Shown here: positions 24,981 through 32,786 of the stretch, one piece after another
Position numbering within the stretch: position 1 is the stretch's first letter
Layout: each line of letters starts with the position of its first letter
Assembly: GCA_965198855.1 (NCBI GenBank)
Contig: CBDAPZ010000001.1
Location: 2,542,001 to 2,606,000 of the forward strand
From: BOG-908 sp965198855
GTDB taxonomy: Bacteria > Pseudomonadota > Alphaproteobacteria > Acetobacterales > Acetobacteraceae
Direction of reading: 5' to 3'
DNA length: 64,000 nt
The notes under the pieces: model-generated
The model's database searches: none
What the model was told of the DNA's origin: nothing
The model's input: the letters and a program-made list of their open reading frames with translations, nothing else
Translations under genes and position numbers: made by a program

Positions 24981-25783
24981 TGAGGCTAGATCCGGAGACG
25001 AATGAACTCGAATTTAAATCGATACTTACGCGGTATCGATCCGGCGAGTTTGGCGAAGCGCATATATTAGAGACCGCGAGGCACGGATTTAGCAGGCTGC
25101 TAGCTTCCGAGGGCGAACGCCAAATTCAGGAAGGCCGCGTCCTTTCGTCGCTCGAAGCCAGCCCAAGATTTCCGGATGTTTGGACAGCACTCGTCCGGAG
25201 ACACCCGAAAGCGGGATTGCAGCCTCATATCGTGCTGCAATTCATCGTTTTCTATGATGCGATTGCTCGCATGCACAAAGATCTCCCAGCAGCACAAGCC
25301 AAAGCTGAGGCGAAGATCGCCAAACTGCTCCAGGCAACGCAGGAATTGCAGGACTTCTTCTTTTCCGAGATGTCGGGATATGTAAAGGGCGGGGTCCAGG
25401 ATCCAGGATTGACGGGAACAACAGGCGAAATTCATAAAGCACTTCGCAGTGTCAAGTTTATGAGTGCCTATCTCTCGGGCCGGCTCGCATCAGAGCATGG
25501 CTATGTTGATTTTGTGCTTCCGCAAAAGCAAAGCCGACAAAACCTGGCGCTTTCATTTGCAGGAGAGTTGTGCAAGGCGCTCTCAGGATTTCTTGGCTCG
25601 CCATGCTACACATTCGTGGAACAGGTCGCGCTAGCGTTGTATCCCGGCGAAGCGATTGGCGATATCGCAAAAAAATTCAGAGCCGAAGTAGCGGCAACCA
25701 AGCCGTTGCCCAAGGATGTCGAAGTGAGGGTTGCAGCGCTTTCAAGAACAGTAGGAAAAAAGCCTCGTCTGCGCGCTGTCTAA
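24980..25783 (+). CDS. Hypothetical protein coupled to the integrase
   Basis: A 267-aa protein of unknown family. The ATG overlaps the integrase stop (TGATG). It is mainly helical, with a central coiled-coil-like segment (AQAKAEAKIAKLLQATQELQ), a strand-like HGYVDFVLPQKQS, and a basic C-terminus. Its coupling to int suggests a role tied to maintenance or control of the element, or a cargo gene inserted next to the integrase. No nuclease or enzyme motif is visible. Confidence 0.6.
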   Translation: MRLDPETNELEFKSILTRYRSGEFGEAHILETARHGFSRLLASEGERQIQEGRVLSSLEASPRFPDVWTALVRRHPKAGLQPHIVLQFIVFYDAIARMHKDLPAAQAKAEAKIAKLLQATQELQDFFFSEMSGYVKGGVQDPGLTGTTGEIHKALRSVKFMSAYLSGRLASEHGYVDFVLPQKQSRQNLALSFAGELCKALSGFLGSPCYTFVEQVALALYPGEAIGDIAKKFRAEVAATKPLPKDVEVRVAALSRTVGKKPRLRAV

Positions 25784-25892
25784 TTTCCCATAGGAAAAGC
25801 AGCGCGCTTGAAAGGCGCATGATCTCCGACTTCCACGGCGCGAACAGTCAGTAGATATAGCTACCCGTCGATGTTTGACGGGAGTTGTCGCA

Positions 25893-26147
25893 GTGCAGAT
25901 CGAGGAAGTCACCAAACCAGGCGCTCCAGACGTCCTGTCCGGCCTTTTGGACCGGGAAACGCTGGCCAAGCAACTCGGCGGCTTATGTGACCGAACCATC
26001 GTCCGCTACGAGCGCGCTGGTATGCCATTCATAGCCGTGGGTGCCCTGCGCTTGTATGATCCTGTGAAGGTGCGCGACTGGCTCATGACGCATGAGCGCA
26101 GCCACGCCGCACCTCGCCGCGGTCGTCCCGGCAAAAAAGCACTTTGA
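25893..26147 (+). CDS. Helix-turn-helix protein (excisionase/AlpA-like)
   Basis: An 84-aa protein starting at GTG 25893 with GGAG upstream. It contains a MerR-like short HTH (RETLAKQLGG then DRTIVRYERAGMPFI), a wing-like GALRLYDPVKVRDWL and a basic tail (RRGRPGKK). Proteins of this design act as excisionases or early regulators of integrated elements. It stands between the integrase pair and the replication genes and is followed by a hairpin. Confidence 0.7.
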   Translation: MQIEEVTKPGAPDVLSGLLDRETLAKQLGGLCDRTIVRYERAGMPFIAVGALRLYDPVKVRDWLMTHERSHAAPRRGRPGKKAL

Positions 26148-26157
26148 AATGAAAAAG

Positions 26158-26180
26158 CCGAGGGTGGCGACCCCCGGCCT
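26158..26180 (+). terminator. Hairpin after the HTH gene
   Basis: GCCGAGGG and CCCCCGGC form a GC stem right after AAAAA, ten bases past the stop codon, followed by CTCTCGTTT. It is a plausible terminator separating the HTH gene from the replication operon. Confidence 0.5.
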
Positions 26181-26267
26181 CTCGTTTGGTATGCACTGCT
26201 CTCGACAGGCATCGCATACCCCAACGACGGCCCGCTTTCAAGAAATCTCGCTGCACCTGGTGCGGCA

Positions 26268-26474
26268 ATGAGCACGCGAGCAGCTCGGGCGGCCGAGCAG
26301 TCCGACCCGGACTGCAACGTGCAATTTCGACGGTGGCGCCCTGATGGCACGTCAGGCCCCTGGCCGGCGGCGACCAGGGCTTGGCACGCGGTTGACGTTC
26401 AGCCGCCCATGACACGGGCCAGGCGGGCGGCTGAGGCTGCCTGGTCCAAGGTGACGCGGCAGGTGGCGCGGTGA
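26268..26474 (+). CDS. Small hypothetical protein upstream of the replication genes
   Basis: A 68-aa basic ORF starting MSTRAARAAEQ and ending WSKVTRQVAR. It overlaps the next gene's GTG by four bases (GTGA), which supports translation, but no domain is visible and the ribosome site is weak. Confidence 0.45.
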   Translation: MSTRAARAAEQSDPDCNVQFRRWRPDGTSGPWPAATRAWHAVDVQPPMTRARRAAEAAWSKVTRQVAR

Positions 26475-26824
26475 GCGTCACACTTTCACCTTCGGACCGA
26501 GGTCGCCTTGCCAAGTTATGCGGGCTGCTTGGCTCCGACCACGCCGGCGAGCGCGCCGCCGCGGCGCTGCATGCCACTCGCGTTCTGCAGCAAGCAGGCC
26601 TGACCTGGGCTGACTTCGTTGAAACAGGACATCTTCAAAAAGACGCTGCACCTCGCTGCTTTGAATGGCGCCAGGTCGCGCGGGCCTGCCTCGATCGGCC
26701 AGACGATCTGACCGCATGGGAGTCGCAGTTCCTCGCGACGTTACTGCGGCGGCGCTCGACATCTACCAAGCAAACAAGTTGCCTCGCCGGCATCGCCGAG
26801 CGCCTCGGGATTACCGCGACATGA
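26471..26824 (+). CDS. Hypothetical protein, DUF2786-like N-terminus
   Basis: A 117-aa protein starting at GTG. Residues about 10-45 (LAKLCGLLGSDHAGERAAAA then LQQAGLTWADFV) resemble the helical N-terminal repeat of DUF2786-type phage and plasmid proteins; the C-terminus has TAWESQFLATLLRRR. It overlaps both neighbours by four bases, so it is part of a tightly coupled replication operon. Function unknown. Confidence 0.6.
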   Translation: MSVTLSPSDRGRLAKLCGLLGSDHAGERAAAALHATRVLQQAGLTWADFVETGHLQKDAAPRCFEWRQVARACLDRPDDLTAWESQFLATLLRRRSTSTKQTSCLAGIAERLGITAT

Positions 26825-27132
26825 GCGGGAGCGCCTCCATCGACTTTGCGGCCATCAACGCTGCCGCCCTCCGTGCGCTACCGCAATTGCTAGCGCGCTG
26901 GACGCCTGATGGACGGCCGCTGGGGCACGAATGGGTGGCTCGCAATCCGCGCCGCACTGATGCGCACGCGGGCTCGTTCAAAATCAATCTTCGTTCCGGG
27001 CGCTGGGCCGATTTCGCCACAGGCGACCGAGGCGGCGATCCGATTTCCTTGGCCGCTTATTTACATGGTTTGTCGCAAGGCGAAGCTGCCCGCCGCCTTG
27101 CTGAAATGCTTGGGCTAAGGAGCTCGAGCTAA
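26821..27132 (+). CDS. Primase-like small protein (CHC2-type fold without Cys)
   Basis: A 103-aa protein starting at ATG 26821 (ATGA overlap). The stretch GSFKINLRSGRWADFATGDR followed by GGDPISLAAYLHGLS matches the DNA-primase N-terminal pattern that precedes Toprim domains, but the zinc cysteines are missing. It is followed at once by the Toprim/helicase gene, so the two may form a split primase-helicase. Confidence 0.7.
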   Translation: MSGSASIDFAAINAAALRALPQLLARWTPDGRPLGHEWVARNPRRTDAHAGSFKINLRSGRWADFATGDRGGDPISLAAYLHGLSQGEAARRLAEMLGLRSSS

Positions 27133-28895
27133 TGGATCTTCACGATCCCTTTGCGCCTATCGATCCAGGGGAAATCAATGGCGCAGGGCCACCAGGCGGG
27201 CGCTACACGGACATCGAGATGCCGGCGCCCACCGAGCCGCCTACGGTAATTAAGCACCGCCAGTATGGAACGGCGGTTAGGCAGTGGGTCTACCGCACTG
27301 CGGCTGGTCAGCCCTTGCTCGCGGTGGCGCGCTTTGAGCTGTCCTCAGCCAGCGTTGGTCAGCGCAAAGTTGTTTTACCCATGGCTTACATGGTGAACGG
27401 GAAAACCGGATGGCAGTTCGGGGTGCCGGATGATTGCCGCCCACTGTATGGGTTGGACAGGCTCGCAGAGGATCCAACTGCACCCGTCATCGTCACAGAA
27501 GGCGAAAAGGCGGCTGACGCAGCCACTGCAATCTTCCTCGACCACGTCGCGGTCACGTCGCAGGGTGGCGCGCAGGCATCCGCAAAAACAGATTGGAGCC
27601 CTCTTAAAGGTCGCCACGTCGTCGTGTGGCCAGATCAGGATAATGACGGACGAGTCTACGCAAAAGCCGTTGCAGCGAAGCTGAAAAGTATCGGGGCACT
27701 TTCGGTTCACACTGTCAACGTGCCTGACACCTGGCCGGCAAAGTGGGATTTAGCCGACAAGCTGCCCGATGGCATCAGTGTCGAGACGCTTATGGAGATG
27801 GTCGCACCGCCGCCTGACCCGCATGCGCTATCCGTGCTTACGCCCGCTCAATGTGAGGATGGAGATCCGAGGCCATACGTCATCAAGGGGCTCATCGCTC
27901 GAGGCGATCATGCGCAGTTCATCGGCCTTCCTGGCTCTGGGAAGTCTGCATTGGCGCCCCTTGCTGGCTACTGCATCGCTCTTGGAATTCCATTTTTGGG
28001 CCGGCGAGTTAGGCAAGGGACGGTCCTGTATCTAGCTGCTGAAGATGGCCACGGAATGAAGCTTCGCACTCGCGCGCTTCGTAAACGCTTGGGTGACACG
28101 CCACATTTCCTTCTGATGCCAGACGGCATCAATCTTTTCGACCCTGGCTCTGGCGATTTTGAACGAGTTACCAAACTCATCCAGCGGCACAAGCCAGTGG
28201 CGGTGTTCCTTGATACTGTCTCGCGAGCCTTCCCGGGCCTCAAAGAAAACGACCCTGATGCAATGGGGCGGGTTGTTTCAGTCGCGCGCGCTCTTGCCGC
28301 TATGGAATGCCGCCCCGCGATCATCACAGTCCATCATGTCGCCAAAGATGGCGGCATCACCCCACGCGGACACGGCGTGCTCGCCGGCGACTTAGACATC
28401 ATTGTGCTGGTGCAGGGCGAGAAAGCCGACTTGCGTTCAGTGGTGCTGGGCAAAAATCGAAACGGAGCCAGCGATGCTTCCTTCGCGTTCAACATCGAGG
28501 TCGAGGATTTTGGCGAAGATGAAGACGGCGACCTGATCACCGCGCCGATTGCCGCCCCCATTGAGCCAACCGCGAGCAGCCGTAAAAGCGAGGCTGAGGC
28601 AAAGTTGGCCGACAAGCCGGCGACCATGCTCCGCGAGGTGCGCGATCTCATCGACCGCCAAGGGGAAGCACTAACTCCTGCCCCGAACTATCCCGTCACC
28701 AGAGCAGTGACGCGAAATTCGGTGCAAAGCAGATTGATCGATCGCGGGTGGTTTCCCGAAAATCTGCTTTGCGTCGATCCAGACGGCAAAACAAAGCTTA
28801 CTCGTCAAGGTTTCGCCCCCGAGCACAACGCTCTAACCACATTGAAAAGAAAAGGCCTTTTATCCTTTAACCGCAGCTACGTGTGGCTGCTGTGA
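27132..28895 (+). CDS. Toprim-like and RepA-type AAA ATPase (primase-helicase)
   Basis: A 587-aa replication protein. The first part has a Toprim-like fold (VIVTEGEKAADAATAIF, VVVWPDQDNDGRVYAKAV). The second part is a RecA-like ATPase with Walker A GLPGSGKS, a Walker B strand VAVFLDTVSRAF, and HHVAKDG as sensor region. The C-terminus looks like a winged helix. AAGGAGCTCGAGCTA precedes the ATG. An array of iterons follows its stop, the usual layout for a rep gene and its origin in phage satellites. It most likely starts replication of the excised element. Confidence 0.85.
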   Translation: MDLHDPFAPIDPGEINGAGPPGGRYTDIEMPAPTEPPTVIKHRQYGTAVRQWVYRTAAGQPLLAVARFELSSASVGQRKVVLPMAYMVNGKTGWQFGVPDDCRPLYGLDRLAEDPTAPVIVTEGEKAADAATAIFLDHVAVTSQGGAQASAKTDWSPLKGRHVVVWPDQDNDGRVYAKAVAAKLKSIGALSVHTVNVPDTWPAKWDLADKLPDGISVETLMEMVAPPPDPHALSVLTPAQCEDGDPRPYVIKGLIARGDHAQFIGLPGSGKSALAPLAGYCIALGIPFLGRRVRQGTVLYLAAEDGHGMKLRTRALRKRLGDTPHFLLMPDGINLFDPGSGDFERVTKLIQRHKPVAVFLDTVSRAFPGLKENDPDAMGRVVSVARALAAMECRPAIITVHHVAKDGGITPRGHGVLAGDLDIIVLVQGEKADLRSVVLGKNRNGASDASFAFNIEVEDFGEDEDGDLITAPIAAPIEPTASSRKSEAEAKLADKPATMLREVRDLIDRQGEALTPAPNYPVTRAVTRNSVQSRLIDRGWFPENLLCVDPDGKTKLTRQGFAPEHNALTTLKRKGLLSFNRSYVWLL

Positions 28896-28911
28896 GGCCA
28901 TATCTGGGAAA

Positions 28912-28999
28912 TGCTTTGCGTTGCTTTGCACTGCTTTACAGCCTGCTTTGCGGCTGCTTTGCGCTTTGGGTCTTAAGACCCCCCAAAGCACGCAAAGCA
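28912..28999. repeat. Iteron array, candidate replication origin
   Basis: TGCTTTGC starts at 28912, 28922, 28944 and 28955, with a variant TGCTTTAC at 28932. Spacing is 10, 10, 12 and 11 bp, about one helical turn. An inverted copy, GCAAAGCA, is at 28992-28999. The array lies directly downstream of the primase-helicase gene in non-coding DNA, where a cognate initiator would bind. Confidence 0.65.
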
Positions 29000-29100
29000 A
29001 AAAGCAGCTGGGCAACCGCGATCGTCCAGAGGGCTCGATCTCCGCCCGATCAGCTGCAGCGCCGAACACGTTCCCGCCGACACTACGGAGAAGTAATTCA

Positions 29101-29325
29101 ATGAGCATCGAGCCACCGCAAACCTGGGTGCGGATCCTGCCAGGCCAGCAATTCTTCTGCATGTCCGGATGTGACAATCGCGCTGGCATGCTGACGGTGC
29201 CGGGCGGCAATGCTGATGGAGTTGCGAATGCGGGTGACGTCGTTCGCTTGGACATACATACCGCGCAGATCCTTCAGGACGCAGGCGTCTGTGAAGCGTG
29301 CGATCCAGCTCAGGCGCTGAACTGA
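29101..29325 (+). CDS. Small hypothetical phage protein
   Basis: A 74-aa protein with GGAGAAGTAATTCA before its ATG. It has two Cys pairs of possible metal-binding type (FFCMSGCDNR, GVCEACDP) and a beta-rich middle (GDVVRLDIHTAQIL). No known family is recognised. It lies between the origin-like array and the terminase small subunit. Confidence 0.6.
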   Translation: MSIEPPQTWVRILPGQQFFCMSGCDNRAGMLTVPGGNADGVANAGDVVRLDIHTAQILQDAGVCEACDPAQALN

Positions 29326-29545
29326 TGAAGGCAGCTGAACGGCCCGCTGACAGGTGTGCCCATGGCGCGCGGAGGGTGCCACTCTCCGCGCCAGCCGGCG
29401 CTGTGCCTCTTCCCGCGCGGGCGCGGGGGTGGTCGGGGGCGGGGCGCCCCCTCCGCACATTTGGGTCCCTCTTGGCCCCCCTCCAAAGGGCGGGCATTGC
29501 ACGAGCCCGATAAAAATCTAGCCACAGAAAGAAATTGAGCTATCC
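29325..29545 (+). other. GC-rich stretch before terS, possible packaging region
   Basis: A 62-codon Arg/Pro/Ala-rich frame (29325-29513) begins on the previous stop as TGATG, but its composition is that of non-coding GC DNA. The region contains the inverted repeat GCGCGGAG...CTCCGCGC and G/C runs. Cos or pac sites often lie just before the terminase small subunit, so a packaging signal is possible; nothing proves it. Confidence 0.3.
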
Positions 29546-30154
29546 ATGGACACGAGCAAGCCTGCCGGTTTGACATTTCGCGCCGCCGGCCAGCGCGCCG
29601 GATGCACGCACCGCGCGATCGCGCTGGCAGTTCGCGCCGGCCGAATTCCTCTTCTCTCCGACGGCAAGGTTTCAGCCAGCGCTGTCGATAGCTGGAACTC
29701 GACCAGGCGAGGGAAGCGCGGCGGGACGACGCGAAAGCAAACGGATACAAAGCGGGCGGCGGTATCCAGCGCAGAGGTATTCACGTCAGCGGCGCTGAAT
29801 TCCACCGGTGCCATCAATCTCGCCGCTTTGGCGGTGACGCTTTCGGAGCGCGGCATGTTCACCGATCGCGCGGCAGCTGAGCTGGCCCGAGACAGCTACC
29901 AGGCCCGTCTCCGCCAGCTCGAATTCGAGGAGCGCAGCGGCCGGCTGGTGGACGTCGCCAAAGTACAGGTCGCGATTGCCACGGCGTGTGGGACCGTCAG
30001 AACTCGGCTGATGGCAATCCCGGCTGAACGGGCCGCGGCGCTAACCCGAATCAAGCGTGCCCCGGAGATGCAGGCCGCCTTGCACGAAATCATCGTTGAG
30101 GCTCTGAGCGAACTTACGATCACGTTTGGAGGGGAAACCAGTGCGGCTGCCTGA
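29546..30154 (+). CDS. Terminase small subunit-like protein (Nu1 type)
   Basis: A 202-aa protein. The N-terminal winged-helix-like part (FRAAGQRAGCTHRAIALAVR ...GRIPLL) would bind DNA. The C-terminal helical part, ARLRQLEFEERSGRLVDVAK then VRTRLMAIPAERAA, is typical of Nu1/terS proteins that recognise the packaging site. No large terminase subunit follows, so packaging would require one from another phage, as in satellites that redirect helper packaging. Confidence 0.7.
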   Translation: MDTSKPAGLTFRAAGQRAGCTHRAIALAVRAGRIPLLSDGKVSASAVDSWNSTRRGKRGGTTRKQTDTKRAAVSSAEVFTSAALNSTGAINLAALAVTLSERGMFTDRAAAELARDSYQARLRQLEFEERSGRLVDVAKVQVAIATACGTVRTRLMAIPAERAAALTRIKRAPEMQAALHEIIVEALSELTITFGGETSAAA

Positions 30155-30617
30155 ACCCAGCTTAGGCGCCGAGCACCCGGTGAACCGTCTGCGCACGGCT
30201 TGGGCTGCCCTGGAGGCGTTCTGCGCAACACCGAGCTGCACGCAGGAGCTTCGCGCCGCCGTGGGCTTTCTCCTGGATGGCCTGAAGCGCTTTGATGAGC
30301 AGGCCGGCGCCGGTGTTACGCTTCACGCAGCCCTGGGCCTCGGTAACTCGCACGGCGGCCGCTCTTGGGTTCGAGCGCAAGCCCTGGCCGATCGCGACCG
30401 GCTGCTGCGGGACATTCGCAAAACCCGCCTAGGCAACATGGACGACGGCGCGGCAGCAGAAGCGATCTTGGCTGAGCTCTCGGCCCTTGATCGGCGCCGG
30501 GATCTCCGAGACGGCACGCTCCCCTCTGATCTGGCGTGCGCGAATCTATGCGCGCGAATTCCACGGACGAAAAAGCAGTTGGAAAAGATCCTCGCTGGAA
30601 ATCGAAAGCACGATTGA
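30141..30617 (+). CDS. Hypothetical protein overlapping terS
   Basis: A 158-aa protein starting at GTG 30141 (TGGAGGGG upstream, inside the 3' end of terS). It is helical, with DAAL-like repeats (AEAILAELSALDRRRDLRDG) and a basic C-terminus. No domain is recognised. Position suggests an accessory packaging or head-related role, but that is conjecture. Confidence 0.55.
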   Translation: MRLPEPSLGAEHPVNRLRTAWAALEAFCATPSCTQELRAAVGFLLDGLKRFDEQAGAGVTLHAALGLGNSHGGRSWVRAQALADRDRLLRDIRKTRLGNMDDGAAAEAILAELSALDRRRDLRDGTLPSDLACANLCARIPRTKKQLEKILAGNRKHD

Positions 30618-30686
30618 ATTTCCCGCTTCGAATTTCCAGTCTGCGCAGCGACTCTCGCGTCATCAACACGGGAATCGCAGATCACC

Positions 30687-31055
30687 ATGCCGCAGGAAAC
30701 CATCGAAGGCACCGAGCCCCTCATCAGGATGACCGTCGCTGCCGGCCGCTCGGTTCAAACGCACAACGGCTATAAAGTCGAGTACGACCAGATCATGGTC
30801 GCCGGCCAGCCGTCGCTTGTCAGCAGACAAATACCGATCGAGGGCCAAGGCTTTTTCACCGAAGGCGAGGAAGTTGAGCTTCCAGTCTCCGAGGCAACGC
30901 GCCTGAAGGATCTGGGCTACCTGGTTGCGCCAGGCGAGCCCCAGTCAAGGCCGCTCGGTATCACTGCAGAGACGTTGGGACAGACGCCGGGTAAAATCGG
31001 ACGTGTCGAGCTCGGCGCCGACCACGTCGGATTGCTCTCGAAGCAGGTTTACTGA
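30687..31055 (+). CDS. Hypothetical phage protein
   Basis: A 122-aa, beta-rich, acidic protein beginning MPQETIEGTEPLIRMTVAAG. Phage-like context and normal codon use support it, but no family is recognised. It could be a small structural or decoration protein; there is no direct evidence for either. Confidence 0.55.
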   Translation: MPQETIEGTEPLIRMTVAAGRSVQTHNGYKVEYDQIMVAGQPSLVSRQIPIEGQGFFTEGEEVELPVSEATRLKDLGYLVAPGEPQSRPLGITAETLGQTPGKIGRVELGADHVGLLSKQVY

Positions 31056-31063
31056 GCAACGAA

Positions 31064-31234
31064 ATGCAATTCTCGCAAAAGACGCCGATTGCCTCTGTGC
31101 AGCCGACGGCGACGTATACGCACCTCCTGCGCGGCGTCATGGAGCGGCGTGCGGCTGCTGGAGCTGAAAATATCCAGCCCGGCACTGCTGCATTTCTCCT
31201 CGCCGCCGACAGGCTGCGCCGCGGAGAAGGTTGA
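31064..31234 (+). CDS. 56-aa small protein, coupled to next gene
   Basis: The ATG at 31064 opens MQFSQKTPIASVQPTATYTH and continues to a TGA that overlaps the next ATG (TGATG). It is helical and basic at its end (FLLAADRLRRGEG). The tight coupling and fit in the gap support it; the ribosome site is weak. Confidence 0.5.
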   Translation: MQFSQKTPIASVQPTATYTHLLRGVMERRAAAGAENIQPGTAAFLLAADRLRRGEG

Positions 31235-31827
31235 TGGCCGTAACCCCAAGCCTTCAGAGCCTCCACCCGACCGGCACCACTTCGCAGGAAATTCGCGCTG
31301 CCTTTTTCCGCCTCACCGAAGCGCGTCGCGCAAACAACGAAGCGATTACCGCGGCCGCAGCTGCGCGCCCTAACTTGGTTCTCGACCTCTCGCCGGCTCA
31401 ACTGCGAAAGCACGACGAGGAGGTTCGAGATCGTCATGCCTTCGCCGAGCAGCTCGATGCGTTGGAGACCAAGTTTCGTCGCATGTTCGACGAAACGAAA
31501 GCTGCAGAAGACGACTTAGCCTATGCCGATCGCCTTGCCGCTATCCGCGCCGCAGAGAAAGCGTGGAACGCTGAAATGGGCACGCGATACCCGGCTTTGA
31601 CCGCAGAACTCGCTGAGCTTCTGCGGAGGGAGGTGGCAATCCTGACGCAGTATATCGAATTGGCGCGCATGCCCGCTGCCTCGCGAGCTCTTGGAAGTCG
31701 AGGATCGAACTTTCCATTTTTAACCTCAGGCATGCTGCGGGCGAAGCACGGTGCGCGTTTCTCTCCTCAGCATTTCAACGAGGCGTTGTCTCTTCCGACG
31801 ATCGCGCCGGCGGAGGCCGCACTGTGA
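31234..31827 (+). CDS. Hypothetical coiled-coil protein
   Basis: A 197-aa protein from the ATG at 31234 (GCGGAGAAGG upstream). Long charged helices (RMFDETKAAEDDLAYADRLA and KAWNAEMGTRY) indicate a coiled coil. It precedes the tail-assembly chaperone, the place of connector or tail-completion genes in many phages, but no homology is seen. Confidence 0.55.
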   Translation: MAVTPSLQSLHPTGTTSQEIRAAFFRLTEARRANNEAITAAAAARPNLVLDLSPAQLRKHDEEVRDRHAFAEQLDALETKFRRMFDETKAAEDDLAYADRLAAIRAAEKAWNAEMGTRYPALTAELAELLRREVAILTQYIELARMPAASRALGSRGSNFPFLTSGMLRAKHGARFSPQHFNEALSLPTIAPAEAAL

Positions 31828-32022
31828 TCGCTGGCGCCATCAAACCAGGCGGGCGCAAGGCCACGAACTCTTCGGGCGGTCGCCAGTGATCGCCCCACCC
31901 TCTCGCGGCGAGCAGCCGCGAGCGTCGCAACTCGGCAAGGGCGACGAAAATATGCCCCCGAGCGCCGGCAGGGAACCAATCTCCACCCGTGGCCGGCAAC
32001 ATTTCTCTTTTTGGAGCCTATA

Positions 32023-32640
32023 ATGTTTGAAAGCGACTTCACCTACACCGCAGCCGATCCGCTTATCATCCCGCTTGATCCACCGCTGAAAACCGGTCGC
32101 GGCGACGTGTTGCAGATTGTGCTTCGCGAGCCGACGTCCGCCCAGGTCTGGGCGGCAGAGCAGCATCTGATCCCCAAGAACGGCAACAAAGGAACGCGGC
32201 TCTACCAGAAGGCGCTGGTGTCGAAAGTCAGTGGGGTCGATGAAACCGCGCTGACTGAATTGCCAATCGGTGTTTTCATGAAAGCAGCTCGCTACCTGCA
32301 GGACTTCATTGAGGCTGGTTTGCCAGGCAAAGATTCAGAAGACGAGAGCGCGCCTCTGCCGACGACATTCACGATCCTTATTGACCCGCCGATCCGTGCC
32401 CAGACGTTGGAGCTTTCGTCTCTTCGCTTGTCCGAACCGACACTGGGGCAGATGGCCAAAGCAGAGAGCGCCCTCGGCGATCTCAGCGCGCAACGCGTGA
32501 GGGCGTATCAAGAGCAGCTTGTTATTCAAGCCTCAGGGGAGAATGGCCTGCTAATCGCTTCGCTCCCGATCTCTGTGCTGAACCGGGCGGCATCATACGT
32601 GATGGGTTTTTCCGCCGCCGGCCGGCTGATGTCGACATAG
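32023..32640 (+). CDS. Phage tail assembly chaperone with duplicated domain
   Basis: A 205-aa protein of the tail-assembly chaperone (gpG/E-like) type; ATG 32023 has TTTGGAGCC upstream. Two homologous halves are visible: IIPLDPPLKTGRGDVLQIVL...LTELPIGVFMKAARYLQDF and TILIDPPIRAQTLELSSLRL...IASLPISVLNRAASYVMGF. Such a chaperone keeps the tape measure soluble before tail assembly. The gene ends just after a GGGTTTT slippery heptamer, and a -1 frame continues to the tape-measure start, as in classical tail chaperones made in two lengths. Confidence 0.72.
   Translation: MFESDFTYTAADPLIIPLDPPLKTGRGDVLQIVLREPTSAQVWAAEQHLIPKNGNKGTRLYQKALVSKVSGVDETALTELPIGVFMKAARYLQDFIEAGLPGKDSEDESAPLPTTFTILIDPPIRAQTLELSSLRLSEPTLGQMAKAESALGDLSAQRVRAYQEQLVIQASGENGLLIASLPISVLNRAASYVMGFSAAGRLMST
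32604..32610 (+). promoter_or_regulatory. Slippery heptamer for -1 ribosomal frameshifting
   Basis: GGGTTTT fits the X_XXY_YYZ rule in the chaperone frame (codons 195-196 are GGT TTT). GC-rich inverted DNA (GCCGGCCGGC) follows and may stall the ribosome. Slipping back one base reads through the normal stop into the 58-codon extension. Confidence 0.6.
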
Positions 32641-32786
32641 CCATTGCTCAACTCTCGCATCATTATGGATGGCCGGCAGCCGGTCCCGGATCTGCTTTCG
32701 CCCTCACCACAGGTGATCTGGTCGCGTGGGTTGAGCGCACGAATGCTGCACTGGCTCGGTCGAGCAAGGGTAGGGTGCGCCATTAA
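32610..32786 (+). CDS. -1 frame extension of the tail chaperone (G-T/E+E' type)
   Basis: Reading from 32610 in the -1 frame gives 58 residues, including DVDIAIAQLSHHYGWPAAG and TTGDLVAWVERTNAAL, then TAA overlapping the tape-measure ATG (TAATG). The HHFGWPxxxxxxLxxxELxxW-like pattern is that of E' extensions in P2-type phages. The fused product would be 254 aa. The exact overlap with the next start supports real coding. Confidence 0.6.
   Translation, partial: FRRRPADVDIAIAQLSHHYGWPAAGPGSAFALTTGDLVAWVERTNAALARSSKGRVRH

Noticed and set aside
28912..28999. Possible CRISPR array
   Set aside because: The repeated unit is only 8 bp with 2-4 bp between copies, far from CRISPR geometry; iterons fit better. 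No cas gene is in the window.
31824..32022. Short GTG-started frames chained by GTGA between the coiled-coil gene and the tail chaperone
   Set aside because: Only 21 and about 45 codons, with no recognisable sequence; the chaperone has its own strong ribosome site, so these were not called.
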